Assembly: GCA_905250025.1 (NCBI GenBank)
Contig: CAJNOJ010000050.1
Location: 250,135-314,134, forward strand
Direction of reading: 5' to 3'
Length of the DNA stretch: 64,000 bases
Source of the DNA: Adineta ricciae
Taxonomy: Eukaryota > Rotifera > Eurotatoria > Adinetida > Adinetidae
In this document: positions 50,175-62,194 of the stretch, in pieces
How the letters are laid out: each line of letters opens with the position of its first letter
Position numbering within the stretch: position 1 is the stretch's first letter
Program-made: the position numbers and the translations under genes
Notes under the pieces: model-generated
Database searches by the model: none
The model's input: the letters and a program-made list of their open reading frames with translations, nothing else
What the model was told of the DNA's origin: nothing

Positions 50175-50945
50175 ATGGCATCATCAAGTCATCGTACATC
50201 ACAAACTGAAATGTCTCACATGACACTGAACGTACACTATGAAGACGATGATAATGATGATGCGAAATCATTTACGCCTTCGATCATAAGTCGATCGTCG
50301 ATAACGACATCACGATCTGGTTCGATAAGTACCGAAGTAGGTCAAGAGCAAATCGATCACATACGAGATGCTTTTGCAGTGTTCGACAAAGACATGACAG
50401 GTTCAATTACAACTGATCAATTCAAGTAAGACACTTCGAAAACGATGTAATCGTTTTACAGGATGATAAACAATCATTTTAGTAAAGTTCTTGATAGCTT
50501 TGGGTACAATATCCCTGAAACTGAGCTCGCCACGTTTGTGAATCAATTAGATATCGATAAATCAGGTGACGACGATTGACGTGTATGAATCAGTTCAGTG
50601 GACATAATTATATTTTGTTTATTCTCAGGAACAATCGAATTCGAAGAATATCTCAGTTTCATGATGACGTTTATTAAAAAGAACGTCACAACAGAAGAAA
50701 ACCTTCGAGATGCATTTAATCTGTTTGATCAAGATAGAGACGGCTTTGTCAATGTTGATGATTTGCGAGAAATTATGACTAATCTAGGTGAAAAGATTAC
50801 CGATGAAGATCTTGATGAAATGATACGTGAAGCAGACATCGGTATGACTAAGAAAGGAATACGAACTAACAAGAATCGATTTCTTCTAGATAAAGATTTC
50901 AAAGTTAATTTTCGTGAATTTCAACGAATTATGAGTTTTAAGTAA
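50175..50945 (+). CDS. Calmodulin-like EF-hand calcium-binding protein
   Basis: Four exons (50175-50425, 50483-50565, 50629-50841, 50890-50945) encode 200 residues. A roughly 58-residue Ser/Thr/Asp-rich extension precedes a calmodulin/centrin-type body with four EF-hands. EF1 is DKDMTGSITTDQ (position 12 is Gln, probably weakened). EF2 is DIDKSGTIEFEE, canonical. EF3 is DQDRDGFVNVDD, with Asp at position 12. EF4 is DIDKDFKVNFRE, lacking the usual Gly6. The linker and flanks (RDAFNLFDQDRDGF, LREIMTNLGEKITDEDLDEM) are closest to calmodulin and centrin. The last intron is 48 bp, in frame and without stops, so retention would insert 16 residues inside EF4. It is likely a calcium sensor; partner unknown. 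Confidence 0.9.
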
Positions 50946-51841
50946 ATATTACCCAAGCTTATCGAAAGCTCTCGTAGGATTATGAAGCAATTGAAAGGAA
51001 GACAGATCGTTCAATAAATAGTTCTTGCAAACGTTTCGTACATCAAAGACATAAATCTCTCATATACAATCTCCTCGTTGATAATCACACGAGATGTAAT
51101 GAACATAATATCAGAAATTGATCTCTCCATTTAGATTTCTTTTTCCTTAGCAAGTCATATCGAACATCTTTATCTTATTTCACCATCTAAACAATCGATA
51201 ACAGCAATAATTGAATATGATGTAAACAACAAAATATGACATCATCTCAATTGTTCGAGAAATATTGCATTTTATTACATACGACTATAGATGAACGTGA
51301 AAAATTGACTATTGTTCGACGCATAGCATGCAAATTTTGTTTGGTAATGTCGAATTCATATTGACTCTTTTCCTTCTCGTCAATTAAGTAGATTAAGGAT
51401 TATTGACCCATATATGATTCTCGGTTCTATGAGAAGAAAAAAGAGACACAACTTTTTTTTTTGATCGTTGATCTTTCTTTTTTAATGATGATTGAACGGT
51501 TTTCGTCATCTGATGCCTTTTTCTTTCTTCATTTCATTAAGTACGGTCGATTGCTTTAAAGTTCTTTTTTTCTTTTCAAGGTTATCATCATTATAATTAT
51601 TCATCTAGCGTTTCCGCTGAACAAAGACGTTTGCATACGTATATGTGTGTATGTGCAGAAGATTATAAATCTCTTCATTCCGTTCAAATGAGCAGCAGTA
51701 ACAAGAGGACAAGTATAAAAAAAGTATAGTCACGTGCAGCAGGAGGTCAGAAACAATAGTCAAGCTTCAAAAAGAAGCAAAGAAGGGAAGAGAGAAAAAG
51801 CGACACAATATATGCCATGTCACATACATAGAGGAATATAC
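50946..51841. other. Intergenic, T-rich, no supported gene
   Basis: About 900 bp with poly-T and T/C tracts near 51450-51580. No coding frame is supported. Confidence 0.5.
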
Positions 51842-51900
51842 GTATATTCGATCAAACAAGTTATAATCAACGCTAGTAATTAATTTCGAAAAATAGATTT

Positions 51901-53226
51901 TTATTTGATCGGGACAAAGAAATTGTGACAGGCACAGTTCATGGTCGATGTTCTCGATTGTTTACGGTGTAGAGTTTGTAATAAACAGTTTTGACAGACG
52001 ATTGTTGACGGAGTTGGCAACGATGGTGGTTCACATGTGTAGTAATGCGGCATGAATTGATGATTAGTACTGTTAGATGTATATTGATGTTGTTGATAGT
52101 GTGCGAGAGTACACGAACAACAACAACAACAAGGATGACCGTCATAGGTTGGGCGAATTTCTTCGTAGATGTTCATCGAGTTTCTTTGCGAAGATGTTTC
52201 GTCCGAATGAAGATTTTGTTGACTATGAGCCATGTGAAGACTCAGATTGGAATTGTGTGTCATTGTTAATGAAGGATATCGATTATGAGCAATAGTTGTC
52301 GTTGTTGTTAGAGGAGTTAAACAACCGTAAGATGTTTGTGCGTTCTATAAAAAAAAAACACAAGTTCAATTAATCAATCAAAGTACATTTCTCTTTGTTG
52401 AAGATTTCTAATTAAATTTTTTTCAATTTATCCAAAGATTTTCTTCTTTATTCTCTCGATAAGTATCCATCTGTTTGGAATTCATTCTCTCATGATAAGA
52501 TGAGCTTTTATGTAAACAGATTCTTCTATCCGTTTCTCTTTCTCTCGTTAAACATCCGCTTTGAATTCATTACGTTTATCCCACTTGGCAACAATTAACT
52601 CAGATTGCCTATTCTTATTGTCAATCTATATCTTTATCTTGTAATAATGATTATATAATTCTCTTACACTCGAGAATGATGCACAGCCGTCACCACCGCC
52701 ACCAGCACTACTGCTACTATTGCTGCCGAGATTGCCATTTGGATTTGTTGTTTTGATAAAGGCCACATCACTATTATTTGCTTCGCGAATGCTGCTATTC
52801 ACACTTGGGATACCCGCCGTTCGACGATGACGGCATCGAAGTTTCTGATGAAATCGAAATCTGTAAACAACAAAACAAATGATATCATATTTTGTGATCA
52901 AACAATAGGATCTATTTGTCTTACTTGACAACAAGTAAAAATAAAATCAGGCACGCTGAAGCGAGAGCAATTAATACTCCAAGAATGATTGAAAGGATAG
53001 TTAAATAAGATGAATCCGTCGTTCGTTGGCGAAGATTCGTTAAAGCCGGCGATGATGTTGGTGATAATTTACAAGTTGTAGTTAGAAATAATTCTGGAAT
53101 GGTCGGAGGACGTGGTGGAGGAGCAAGAAGATAACATGCCGATTGCTTTCGACACATTTCATATTTTTGTAAATGATCGACATCATTGAATGAACTAATT
53201 TTCAAATCGGACAACGTTCGATTCAT
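51901..53226 (-). CDS. Single-pass membrane protein with Cys-rich cytosolic tail, copy A
   Basis: Three exons (52925-53226, 52668-52860, 51901-52344) encode 312 residues. No signal peptide is apparent. A Pro-rich extracellular-type segment (LLAPPPRPPTIPELFL) is followed by one hydrophobic helix (YLTILSIILGVLIALASACL, about 74-98), then a basic stop-transfer (RFHQKLRCRHRR). The rest is a Ser/Asn/Thr/His/Gln-rich low-complexity tail with a six-Cys run (HPCCCCCSC), possibly palmitoylated. NIYEEIRPTYDG resembles a tyrosine-phosphorylation motif. The topology suggests a type III or type I membrane adaptor; I do not recognise the family. A 323 bp intron separates exons 2 and 3. Its near-identical partner lies in copy B. 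Confidence 0.75.
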
Positions 53227-54390
53227 GGTTTCATACTGTTAAATCTATAATAAGACAAAAAATGGATAAAAGAAAGTATGCCTTGGATTCGATCCCTCTT
53301 CTTCTTCTTCTTTTCTTTCTATCACGTTTGTTCGTATGCGACACAGTTCAACAATTATTACTTCTCTCAAGAAAGAATATAGAGAATGCGAGAGACAAGA
53401 GAAAGAGCGAACGAGAGAGAGAGAGAATTAGGGAAGAAGTGGACTCTTTCGCTTGCTTACTCTTCTCTCGGTTTCTTTTTTTGATGTACATATGAGACGA
53501 CCAAAAGTGTTGACAGACGCAATGCGTATGTATGCACGAGACAGCACAGCAAACACAGAGCGCTTTTCCTTAAATTAGTCTACTGCTAACCATCATACAC
53601 TTTTAAATACATCACACAAAATGATTATTGCTTGCATAAATAATACCTTGATTGTCGTTCATACTCATGAGACGAGAATGTACAAATCTTCAACAATAAA
53701 AAAACATACTATGAATAAATCTCAAGGTGTTTGTTCTATCTTACAAAAGAAAAGATGAACGAATTTCTTACGGGAAGTAAGAAGAAGGTGTGAAGAAAAT
53801 ATAAAAAGAAGAATAAGCTTAGCATTATTGAACAATAGTTAAGACGAAAAGAACGAAGTAATTAAAGAATATAAAGGACATGTGGTTAGTTAGAACAATA
53901 TTATTGGATTAAGAATGAAGAATTTTACTCCTGTACGTTCAGAAAGTTCAAAAGAAAGAAACAAGCTAGAAGCAATAAATATGATGTCATACGTCTACAT
54001 TCTAACTCTTAGTACTTCACTATTGTCTATCATGGTTATTTGATGATCACACGATACACACGAAACGAACATGTTCAAAAGGTATCATAGTCCGTGACTA
54101 CATCATTGTTTATATTGTACATACGTAAATGACACTAACTGAGTAGAGAGAGAGAGAAGACGAAGTTCAAAGCTTCTATTCGTTCTCTTTTTACCTCTAT
54201 TCTGAGTAATGATATATCTACTCATTTTCTTCTCTTTAGCATGTCCTGTACATATATACATATGCATGTATATACACAAATATTTATTGCAATCAATCTC
54301 GATACATCACTATCATTATTATCATCATCTACTTCCTTCGTCCATTTTCGAATCATACTGATAATTAGAATTTCTCTTTCTCTCTACTTC
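53227..54390. other. Non-coding part of copy A
   Basis: About 1.2 kb upstream of the membrane protein gene, with GA-rich (53405-53432) and T/C tracts and no supported gene. It ends at the N at 54391. Confidence 0.5.
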
Positions 54391-54391
54391 N
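54391..54391. other. Single N: contig join between the duplicated copies
   Basis: One N lies exactly between the end of copy A and the start of copy B, indicating a scaffold join rather than continuous sequence. Confidence 0.85.
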
Positions 54392-54450
54392 GTATATTCG
54401 ATCAAACAAGTTATAATCAACGCTAGTAATTAATTTCGAAAAATAGATTT

Positions 54451-55765
54451 TTATTTGATCGGGACAAAGAAATTGTGACAGGCACAGTTCATGGTCGATG
54501 TTCTCGATTGTTTACGGTGTAGAGTTTGTAATAAACAGTTTTGGCAGACGATTGTTGACGGAGTTGGTAACGATGGTGGTTCACATGTGTAGTAATGCGG
54601 CATGAATTGATGATTAGTACTGTTAGATGTATATTGATGTTGTTGATAGTGTGCGAGAGTACACGAACAACAGCAACAACAAGGATGACCGTCATAGGTT
54701 GGACGAATTTCTTCGTAGACGTTCATCGAGTTTCTTTGCGAAGATGTTTCGTCCGAATGAAGATTTTGTTGACTATGAGCCATGTGAAGACTTAGATTGG
54801 AATTATGTGTCATTGTTAATGAAGGATATCGATTATGGGCAATAGTTGTCGTTGTTGTTAGAGGAGTTAAACAACCGTAAGATGTTTGTGCGTTCTATAA
54901 AAAGAAACAAATTGAATTAATCAATCAAAGTATATTTCTCTTTGTTGAGGATTTCTAATTTAATTTTTTTCAATTTATCCAAAGATTTTCTTCTTTATTC
55001 TCTCGATAAGTATCCATCTGTTTGGAATTCATTCTCTCATGATAAGATGAGCTTTAATGTAAACAGATTCTTCTATCCGTCTCTCTTTCTCTCGTTAAAC
55101 ATCCGCTTTGAATTCATTACGTTTATCCCACTTGGCAACAATTAACTTAGATTGCCTATTCTTATTGTCAATCTATATCTTTATCTTGTAATAATGATTA
55201 TATAATTCTCTTACACTCGAGAATGATGCACAGCCGTCACCACGGCCACCAGCACTACTGCTGCCGAGATTGCCATTTGGATTTGTTGTTTTGATAAATG
55301 CCACATCACTATTATTTGCTTCGCGAATGCTGCTATTCACACTAGGGGTACCCGCCGTTCGACGATGACGACATCGAAGTTTCTGGTGAAATCGAAATCT
55401 GTAAACAACAAAACAAATGATATCATATTTTGTGATCAAACAATAGGATCTATTTGTCCTTACTTGACAACAAGTAAAAATAAAATCAGGCACGCTGAAG
55501 CAAGAGCAATTAATACTCCGAGAATGATGGAAAGGATAGTTAAATAAGATGAATCCGTCATCCGTTGGCGAAGATTCGTTAAAGCCGGTGATGATGTTGG
55601 TGATAATTTACAAGTTGTAGTTAGAAATAATTCTGGAATGGTCGGAGGACGTGGTGGAGGAGCAAGAAGATAACATGCCGATTGCCTTCGACACATTTCG
55701 TATTTTTGTAAATGATCAACATCATTGAATGAACTAATTTTCAAATCGGACAACGTTCGATTCAT
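54451..55765 (-). CDS. Single-pass membrane protein, copy B (probable allele)
   Basis: Exons 55464-55765, 55215-55398 and 54451-54894 encode 309 residues with the same structure and splice sites as copy A. Differences include K27R, T69M, an Ile-to-Thr change in the segment AGTPSVNSS, Ile-to-Val in NVYEEIRP, and loss of three residues from the Ser/Gly run in exon 2. The frame is intact throughout and the indel is a multiple of three, so both copies look functional. Divergence is what would be expected of two haplotypes in a heterozygous animal rather than of old paralogues (inference). Confidence 0.75.
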
Positions 55766-56937
55766 GGTTTCATACTGTTAAATCTATAATAAGAAAAAAA
55801 ATGGATAAAAGAAAAGTATGCCTTGGATTCGATCCCTCTTCTTCTTCTTCTTCTTTTCTTTCTATCACGTTTGTTCGTATGCGACACAGTTCAACAATTA
55901 TTACTTCTCTCAAGAAAGAATATAGAGAATGCGAGAGACAAGAGAAAGAGCGAACGAGAGAGAGAGAGAGAATTAAGGAAGAAGTGGACTCTTTCGCTTG
56001 CTTACTCTTCTCTCGTTTTTTTTTTGATGTACATGTGAGACGACCAAAAGTGTTGACAGACGTAATGCGTATGTATGCACGAGACAGCACAGCAAATACA
56101 GAGCGCTTTTCCTTAAATTAGTCTACTGCTAACCATCATACACTTTTAAATACATCACACAAAATGATTATTGCTTGCATAAATAATGCCTTGATTGTCG
56201 CTCATACTCATGAGACGAGAATGTACAAATCTTCGACAATAAAAAAACATACTATGAATAAATCTCAAGGTGTTTGTTCTATTTTACACAAAAGAAAAGA
56301 TGGACGCATTTCTTACGGGAAGTAAGAAGAAGGTGTGAAGAGAATATAAAAAGGAGAATAAGCTTAGCATTATTAAACAATAGTTAAGACAAAAAGAACG
56401 AAATGATTAAAGAATATAAAGAACATGTGGTTAGTTAGAATAATATTATTGGATTAAGAATAAAGAATGTTACCCTTGTACGTTCAGGAAATTCAAAAGA
56501 AAGAAACAAGCCAAAGGTAATAAAAATGATGTCATACGTCTACATTCTAACTCTTAGTACTTCACTATTGTCTATCATGGTTATTTGATGATCACACGAT
56601 ACACACGAAACGAACATGTTCAAAGGGTATCATAGTCCGTGACTACATCATTGTTTATATTGTACATACGTAAATGACACTAACTGAGTAGAGAGAGAGA
56701 GAGAAGACGAAGTTCAAAGCTTCTATTCGTTCTCTTTTTACCTCTACTCTGAGTAATGATATATCTACTCATTTTCTTCTCTTTAGCATGTCCTGTACAT
56801 ATATACATATGCATGTATATACACAAATATTTATTGCAATCAATCTCGATACATCACTATCATTATTATCATCATCTACTTCCTTCGTCCATTTTCGAAT
56901 CATACTGATAATTAGAATTTCTCTTTCTCTCTACTTC
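55766..56937. other. Non-coding part of copy B
   Basis: About 1.2 kb corresponding to 53227-54390 in copy A, with no supported gene. Confidence 0.5.
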
Positions 56938-56938
56938 N
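56938..56938. other. Single N: contig join after copy B
   Basis: One N follows CTCTACTTC, the same sequence that precedes the N at 54391. The sequence to its right has no counterpart to the left of either copy. Confidence 0.85.
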
Positions 56939-59900
56939 TGGTTTTTTATCGTATGTACTCATATGTTGATGACCACAAATGATAAGCGTCGTCTGTCTGT
57001 ACTTGACACCTATTTGAATGTCCCATACATACGTACATATGTATGTACAAAAACGAACCAAGAAGAAATGTATGAATATTGAAGAGAAAGAGAGAGAGAA
57101 GACAAGATCATCTCAGTAAACTAATTAGACTAACCAAGGTGTTGGATAGACTCCTTTTGCTATACTTATTCTCGTAATACAAACAATTGAGACGGGTCAA
57201 TACTAATGAGAATGCCAATCAATTAGTGCTCATGGGTTCAGACAGTTTTATGCTTGTTAAAAAAGAACCACCAATTACCTATTTTCTATGACAAAAGATA
57301 AACTTGCTCCTACTCGTTTTTTTTGTCTTTGATTCTTATCTGGTCATTTTGTCTTTGATCGCGACACATATGAAAAAAGATGCGATCTGGTTTTTGATTT
57401 TCTTCGTGGTCAACGTCTATTCATTTTAGCCTGAGGTTATAGATAGATGCATTGTATTGTTCGAAACTATTATCCTGAAAAAAAAACCGAGGATGGACCA
57501 ACTTACTTTTTTCAACAACATTTGATGTGAATGAGACAAGTGCATTGTTGCACGCAATCGACTGATTCTTCTTTTTCTTTTTCATCACTAAGAAATGTGG
57601 ACAGTGAGAAGAGGAAAAGGAGCGAAGTTGTCATATTTTTTCTTTGTTTGATTACGTATGGGAGAGAGAGGGTTTATTAGGTAACCAATATGTGCACGCG
57701 CGCATCGTCTTGATTAACGATGGGGGTCAGTAGTACCCTATTGTCCAGTGAATGCCTCAAGAGACAGTTGGCACCAATACTGTTCACATCCTTTCTCTCA
57801 TGCAGAGAATATGGATGATTTCCGTCGCAGTTCTAATCAGCAACGAAGGAGACATATAAAGAGGAAGTATGGCGTTAGAAACAGAGAAAAGAAGGCAAAT
57901 CTAGAGATTTATCAATATCATTGCTGCTCTTTGTTGACCGTATGTTTAGACAGTCGAATAGGTCAAGAAAGAAAATGAAAGATTGAAATGTCTGACTTTT
58001 CGAACACCTGCAGATAGAAAAAACTTTTCTTTGTCGTCGCAGCATCCTTCCTCTGAGAGCTGATTTTGTCTGGTCATGTGTCGTTCACACACACACACTC
58101 TGCTGTTTTCTTTTTTCAAAAGAAATCGAACAAAGATCATGACATTTTTGCTATACATTTAGCTAACCATAATTGTAATTATTGTTACATTTGAAACTGA
58201 TCTGACATGTCCTTTTTTTCTCTCTCTCTCCCTCTTCCCCCTTTGTTCTTCATCAAATGACATTATTCAATCTACTCTCATCCTCTTGCCATAAATGTCT
58301 CTGATCCGTAACTTGTCTTTTTTAATATTGTTAAGACTCTATATATCAAAATGTATTACATCTCGTCGTATGCATATATGACTCGTAAAAATCGACAAGA
58401 TGTTGCCTTTATTGTGTTCATGGAAATGAAGTGAACTTGATGACATTCTCAAGAGTAGTCGTGTGTATGACACTACAAAAAAAAATGACGACAACGATAA
58501 TCGAAGAGAGCCACTCATACTTCTACATATGAATACGAACGAACTGTTGATACGATTATTTCTAATCAATCCCGTTCGTGTATCTGTGAAGTTGTTTAAT
58601 GTTGTGGATATTGAATGGATAGCGATCAAACATTGAACGCGACAATGTTTTGAACGGCATTGAATTGTATTCAACTGAGAATTTCCCGAAAGATATAATT
58701 AACTTCTTTTTTTCAAAAAAAAAACCCCTGTTTTCTCATAGTCATCAGATCAGAAAGCGAATTGAATTAATTAATTTGACTCAAGTCCAACGTTGTCATG
58801 CCAGTTGAACGTTTCTTCGAAAAGAAGAAACAAATACAATTCACCGATCGAAAGTTTAATCATCATGAGAAAAAAGAAAGAACGAACGATTAGACATTGT
58901 AATCTTTACTTATTCTCTGCTAATAAAAGAAGCCTCAATCATCTTAACCTTGCCGGGTTTTTTTCTCTTTCGTAGTCTGTTAAAAATCATGCACGCGGTA
59001 TCAAACCATTCAAGTGCATTGTTCATAAAAGAAACCTATAATATCGACAAATGTCATATCTTCAAATCAACCACCATTGAAAGTACTATTCATCATACGC
59101 TTTGTTCAGTCTTATTTACTTTGTGGTCATCTCGAATGATGATTGATCCTAAATTTCACTAATAATACTAATCGTAAACACTATGCAATTGTTCTCAAGA
59201 TCAAGTCAAGTCAAACACGACATTGAAATAATTAGAGAAAATTGCAAACAAATAATCGGAAGACATCGATATCTGGAAAGACTAGACTGAAAGTACATTC
59301 TCTCGCTAAATGGATTTGTGCATAATATTTGTGGAATTTCGCCGATGCCTATAATTAGATCGTCATCGATTATTATGCGACAAAAGATAATTTCGTATCG
59401 TATGAAAGCCAAATTATTCTATCTCCTTGTAGATCTACGTATCGTAATCATAAATATTTATTTTCCGCTAGTTCGAGACCTATTTTATTTTGCATTCATA
59501 CCAGATGCAGCAGTCTGATACCGATTATTTCTGACCTTTCTTCGTGGTATGAGAAAAGTTTCCTATCCTTGAGTACCATCAACGCAATCTATCGTTCGTC
59601 TACACGAGTATATCATTTGCACATACCTCGAACACAAAACTCTCGATAAACTGATCAAGCCTATTTTGAAGAATTGTCGGACATTAGACTACTGTTATAT
59701 GCTGATTTACAACGAACATAAAAGCCGTCTTTTTTCTTCTTTGTCATAGTTGACTGATTTTGAATTATATGAATAGAATACAATACTTTGTACCAGCTGG
59801 ATCTGATTCGTTTTATGAGGTAATTCTTTTGTTGATAACAGTGACAATGAATACTGAGGGAGAATCTTTCGTCGAGTAAAACAAAAGGAAATCTATTAAA

Positions 59901-62045
59901 TAACCTCATTAAGCAATCTTTCACCTAGGTCAATGACAATCCAGCTGCTTCTACACAATTTATCTGAACAGAAGAAACAGTAATATCATTCAAGTAATAA
60001 CCTAGTGAAAGAATATGTCCTTTGGCAATCGATCGTAATCAATACTACACCGTTCATCTTCCAGAATAGTGTACTGCATCTATCTCTTATAAAACAAAAT
60101 GAAAAATAATATTTCTCCGGCTATATCGCTCCCCAATTGCTATTGCATCATGATGTCTCGATGCGGTCTATCACGTGAAAACTAATCGACGAAATAAAGT
60201 CGAACAGTAGACTATTTTGAGCATTTGAAGTACATTGATGTGTTCATAGCGATTGACGAACATTAGCGCACAAGAAACCGAGGTATTACTATCGAAAGGA
60301 TATATCGATGAGTTCGAGATAAGAAAATGAAACACAGAAGACACTAATCGAATGTCTTTGTTTCTCATATATCTTTGCTAATGACCAACAATTCTCCTTA
60401 AGTCATAAATTATCAGACCCATCATCATCATCGGTCAAGCAATGATCGAGATAACGTTGAATACGTATTGTCGTTCGTCTTTGCACCATCACTGTATTGT
60501 CATATTTAGAAAGGAAAACTACAATGAAGGATGTCATCAATCTTTTCAGAATTGAGAGCTGATGACGTTCGTTTGTATGTGTAGTCCTTTTTCCTACCTT
60601 GGAAGAAAGACCCGGAAGTGATTGTCACCTATGTAAATAATCGACAAGTATCTTGGTGCAGAGTTGGCAACAGTCATAGGAAATCATTTTTGAATAACGA
60701 CTGTGAAAAAACGTTTTTCTTTTCAAGCATTTTGATCAATAGTTGAGAGAGAGAGAGAAGAAATATGATTTCTCTTTTCTTCCGCTTTGACAACTAAAGT
60801 ATCTTATCCCTAGGAGACTTTCTGACAAGAAAATGTCGTCGTCTATATTGTTGTCTAACTAACATCTATCTTATGCAAGAAAATAAAGACTCTCCTTGCA
60901 CCTGTATAAACTCTTGTACAAGGGACGTCTAATTTCAGCCTTGATTCCCCTATATGTCTCGACGATCTTCATCGTACATTTACCATCAACAACGTTCGCA
61001 TTTCTCTTGCCTTTTCTTCGTCGTTGTCTGTACACAAGATTAACACTTCTCGTATAACAGAGTGACGATTTCGAGAACACCTGCACATATGAGAAGACGT
61101 GTGTAAGTGAACTGATATTTGAACAGTCAAATTTAGATGGCTTAAAGTTACCTGTTTACTATTGAGAGAAAGAAAAGAATCAAGGCTTTTGTCATCCTCT
61201 CATTACTCATCAGCGATGTCTTCGCATGTATGAGATTGTCACCATCTGGTTTTGATTCAAGCTATTCAAACGCGTGTGCTGGAGTAAGAAAGAAAGAGTG
61301 ATAATCATTATGTGCTGCATCCGTTCAGATTGTATATACGTGCCAAGGAAAGTGATACGACTGCCTTTGTAGCAACACTTCCTAATAGTCAGATATCGAG
61401 AGTTCGGTATTTCGGACGAGCATATGGTTACTTATATCGACTATCTCGAGATAGAAATAGAATAGAGTGGTTTTTATGACGTCTCTCGTACAGTAGCAGT
61501 CTTATCGATAGATTTTTTACTCAACTACAGATCACTTGATTTTAGACTTTCTCTTGTAGATTTTATGGCTATACTCGAGTTGACGAATTCTTCTCCAACA
61601 TCATTTATTGATTTTCTTCGATGATATCTTCTCATAGGTCATCGAATCCGTTATGATAAATCTTTTTTTATTTCCATCCATCTGAACAAGATTGACCTTT
61701 GATATTGTAGACGGAGAGAGAGAGAGAGATATGTGGATGTGTACACATAATATCCTCGATAGCATTGGAGAAGATGAAGTTAATATAAAATAGGAACACC
61801 TGACGAGAGATTTCTGTAGTGTATTTGATTAACCATGTGATGAGAATGACAACTCTCAGATATAGCTGCAATTGATTCAATTGAGCTAATTTTTTTCCAT
61901 TTTCTTGTCTCTCCGTCCTTCTTTTTTTTCCTAGATACTGACTTATATCAATTCCATAACGTCATGTAACACTCGTTTGTCTTATCAGAGTTTCTTTCTT
62001 ATACACTCTGTCGAATTTCTGGTGTAGAGATATAGATAATCCAAG
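56939..62045. other. Gene-poor region
   Basis: About 5.1 kb without a supported coding region on either strand. Simple tracts occur: GA runs near 57085-57100, 60747-60760 and 61713-61728, a CA run near 58090-58100 and T/C runs near 58205-58245. Short frames (for example 57748-57978, 58339-58674, 59661-59924) have no domain or codon-like composition. It may be a large intron or regulatory region of the gene whose exon lies at 62046 (inference). Confidence 0.5.
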
Positions 62046-62194
62046 AAGCCTTCAATGAATCTTTTCATCTGAAGATGCATGGCGAACATTACTTTAAAAG
62101 AATTATTCCTATTTCTCTGGACAAATTTCCTGCTCATCAATATGGTGAATACTTATCAAACATTCGTCATACATTGGAATCAAACAACATTTAT
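62046..62194 (+). CDS. Isolated probable coding exon, unknown protein
   Basis: After an AG acceptor (AATCCAAG) a frame reads AFNESFHLKMHGEHYFKRII then PISLDKFPAHQYGEYLSNIR and ends NNIY at a consensus donor (TAT|GTAAGT). The next acceptor, TTTCAG near 62301, is followed in phase by GTG TAA, so this could be the penultimate piece of a gene ending within a few bases of the splice. Composition is clearly protein-like and unlike the surrounding DNA. Upstream exons were not identified; a Met-led run MAILELTNSSPTSFIDFLR near 61565-61620 is a weak candidate. Family not recognised. Confidence 0.4.

Larger units (their letters stand above)
51842..54390. repeat. Duplicated block, copy A (2.55 kb)
   Basis: This segment is almost identical to 54392-56937: same start (GTATATTCGATCAAACAAG) and same end (CTCTCTACTTC directly before an N). 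Differences are scattered substitutions and small indels, in coding and non-coding parts alike, by eye a few percent. It contains one complete gene on the minus strand. See the finding on assembly. Confidence 0.95.
54392..56937. repeat. Duplicated block, copy B (2.55 kb)
   Basis: Near-identical to 51842-54390. It begins at the first base after the N at 54391 and ends at the last base before the N at 56938, so it is a whole contig. Its 2546 bp length differs from copy A by 3 bp overall. Confidence 0.95.

Noticed and set aside
51842..56937. True recent tandem gene duplication
   Set aside because: Block ends coincide exactly with single-N assembly joins, so separate haplotype contigs are the better explanation until long reads say otherwise.
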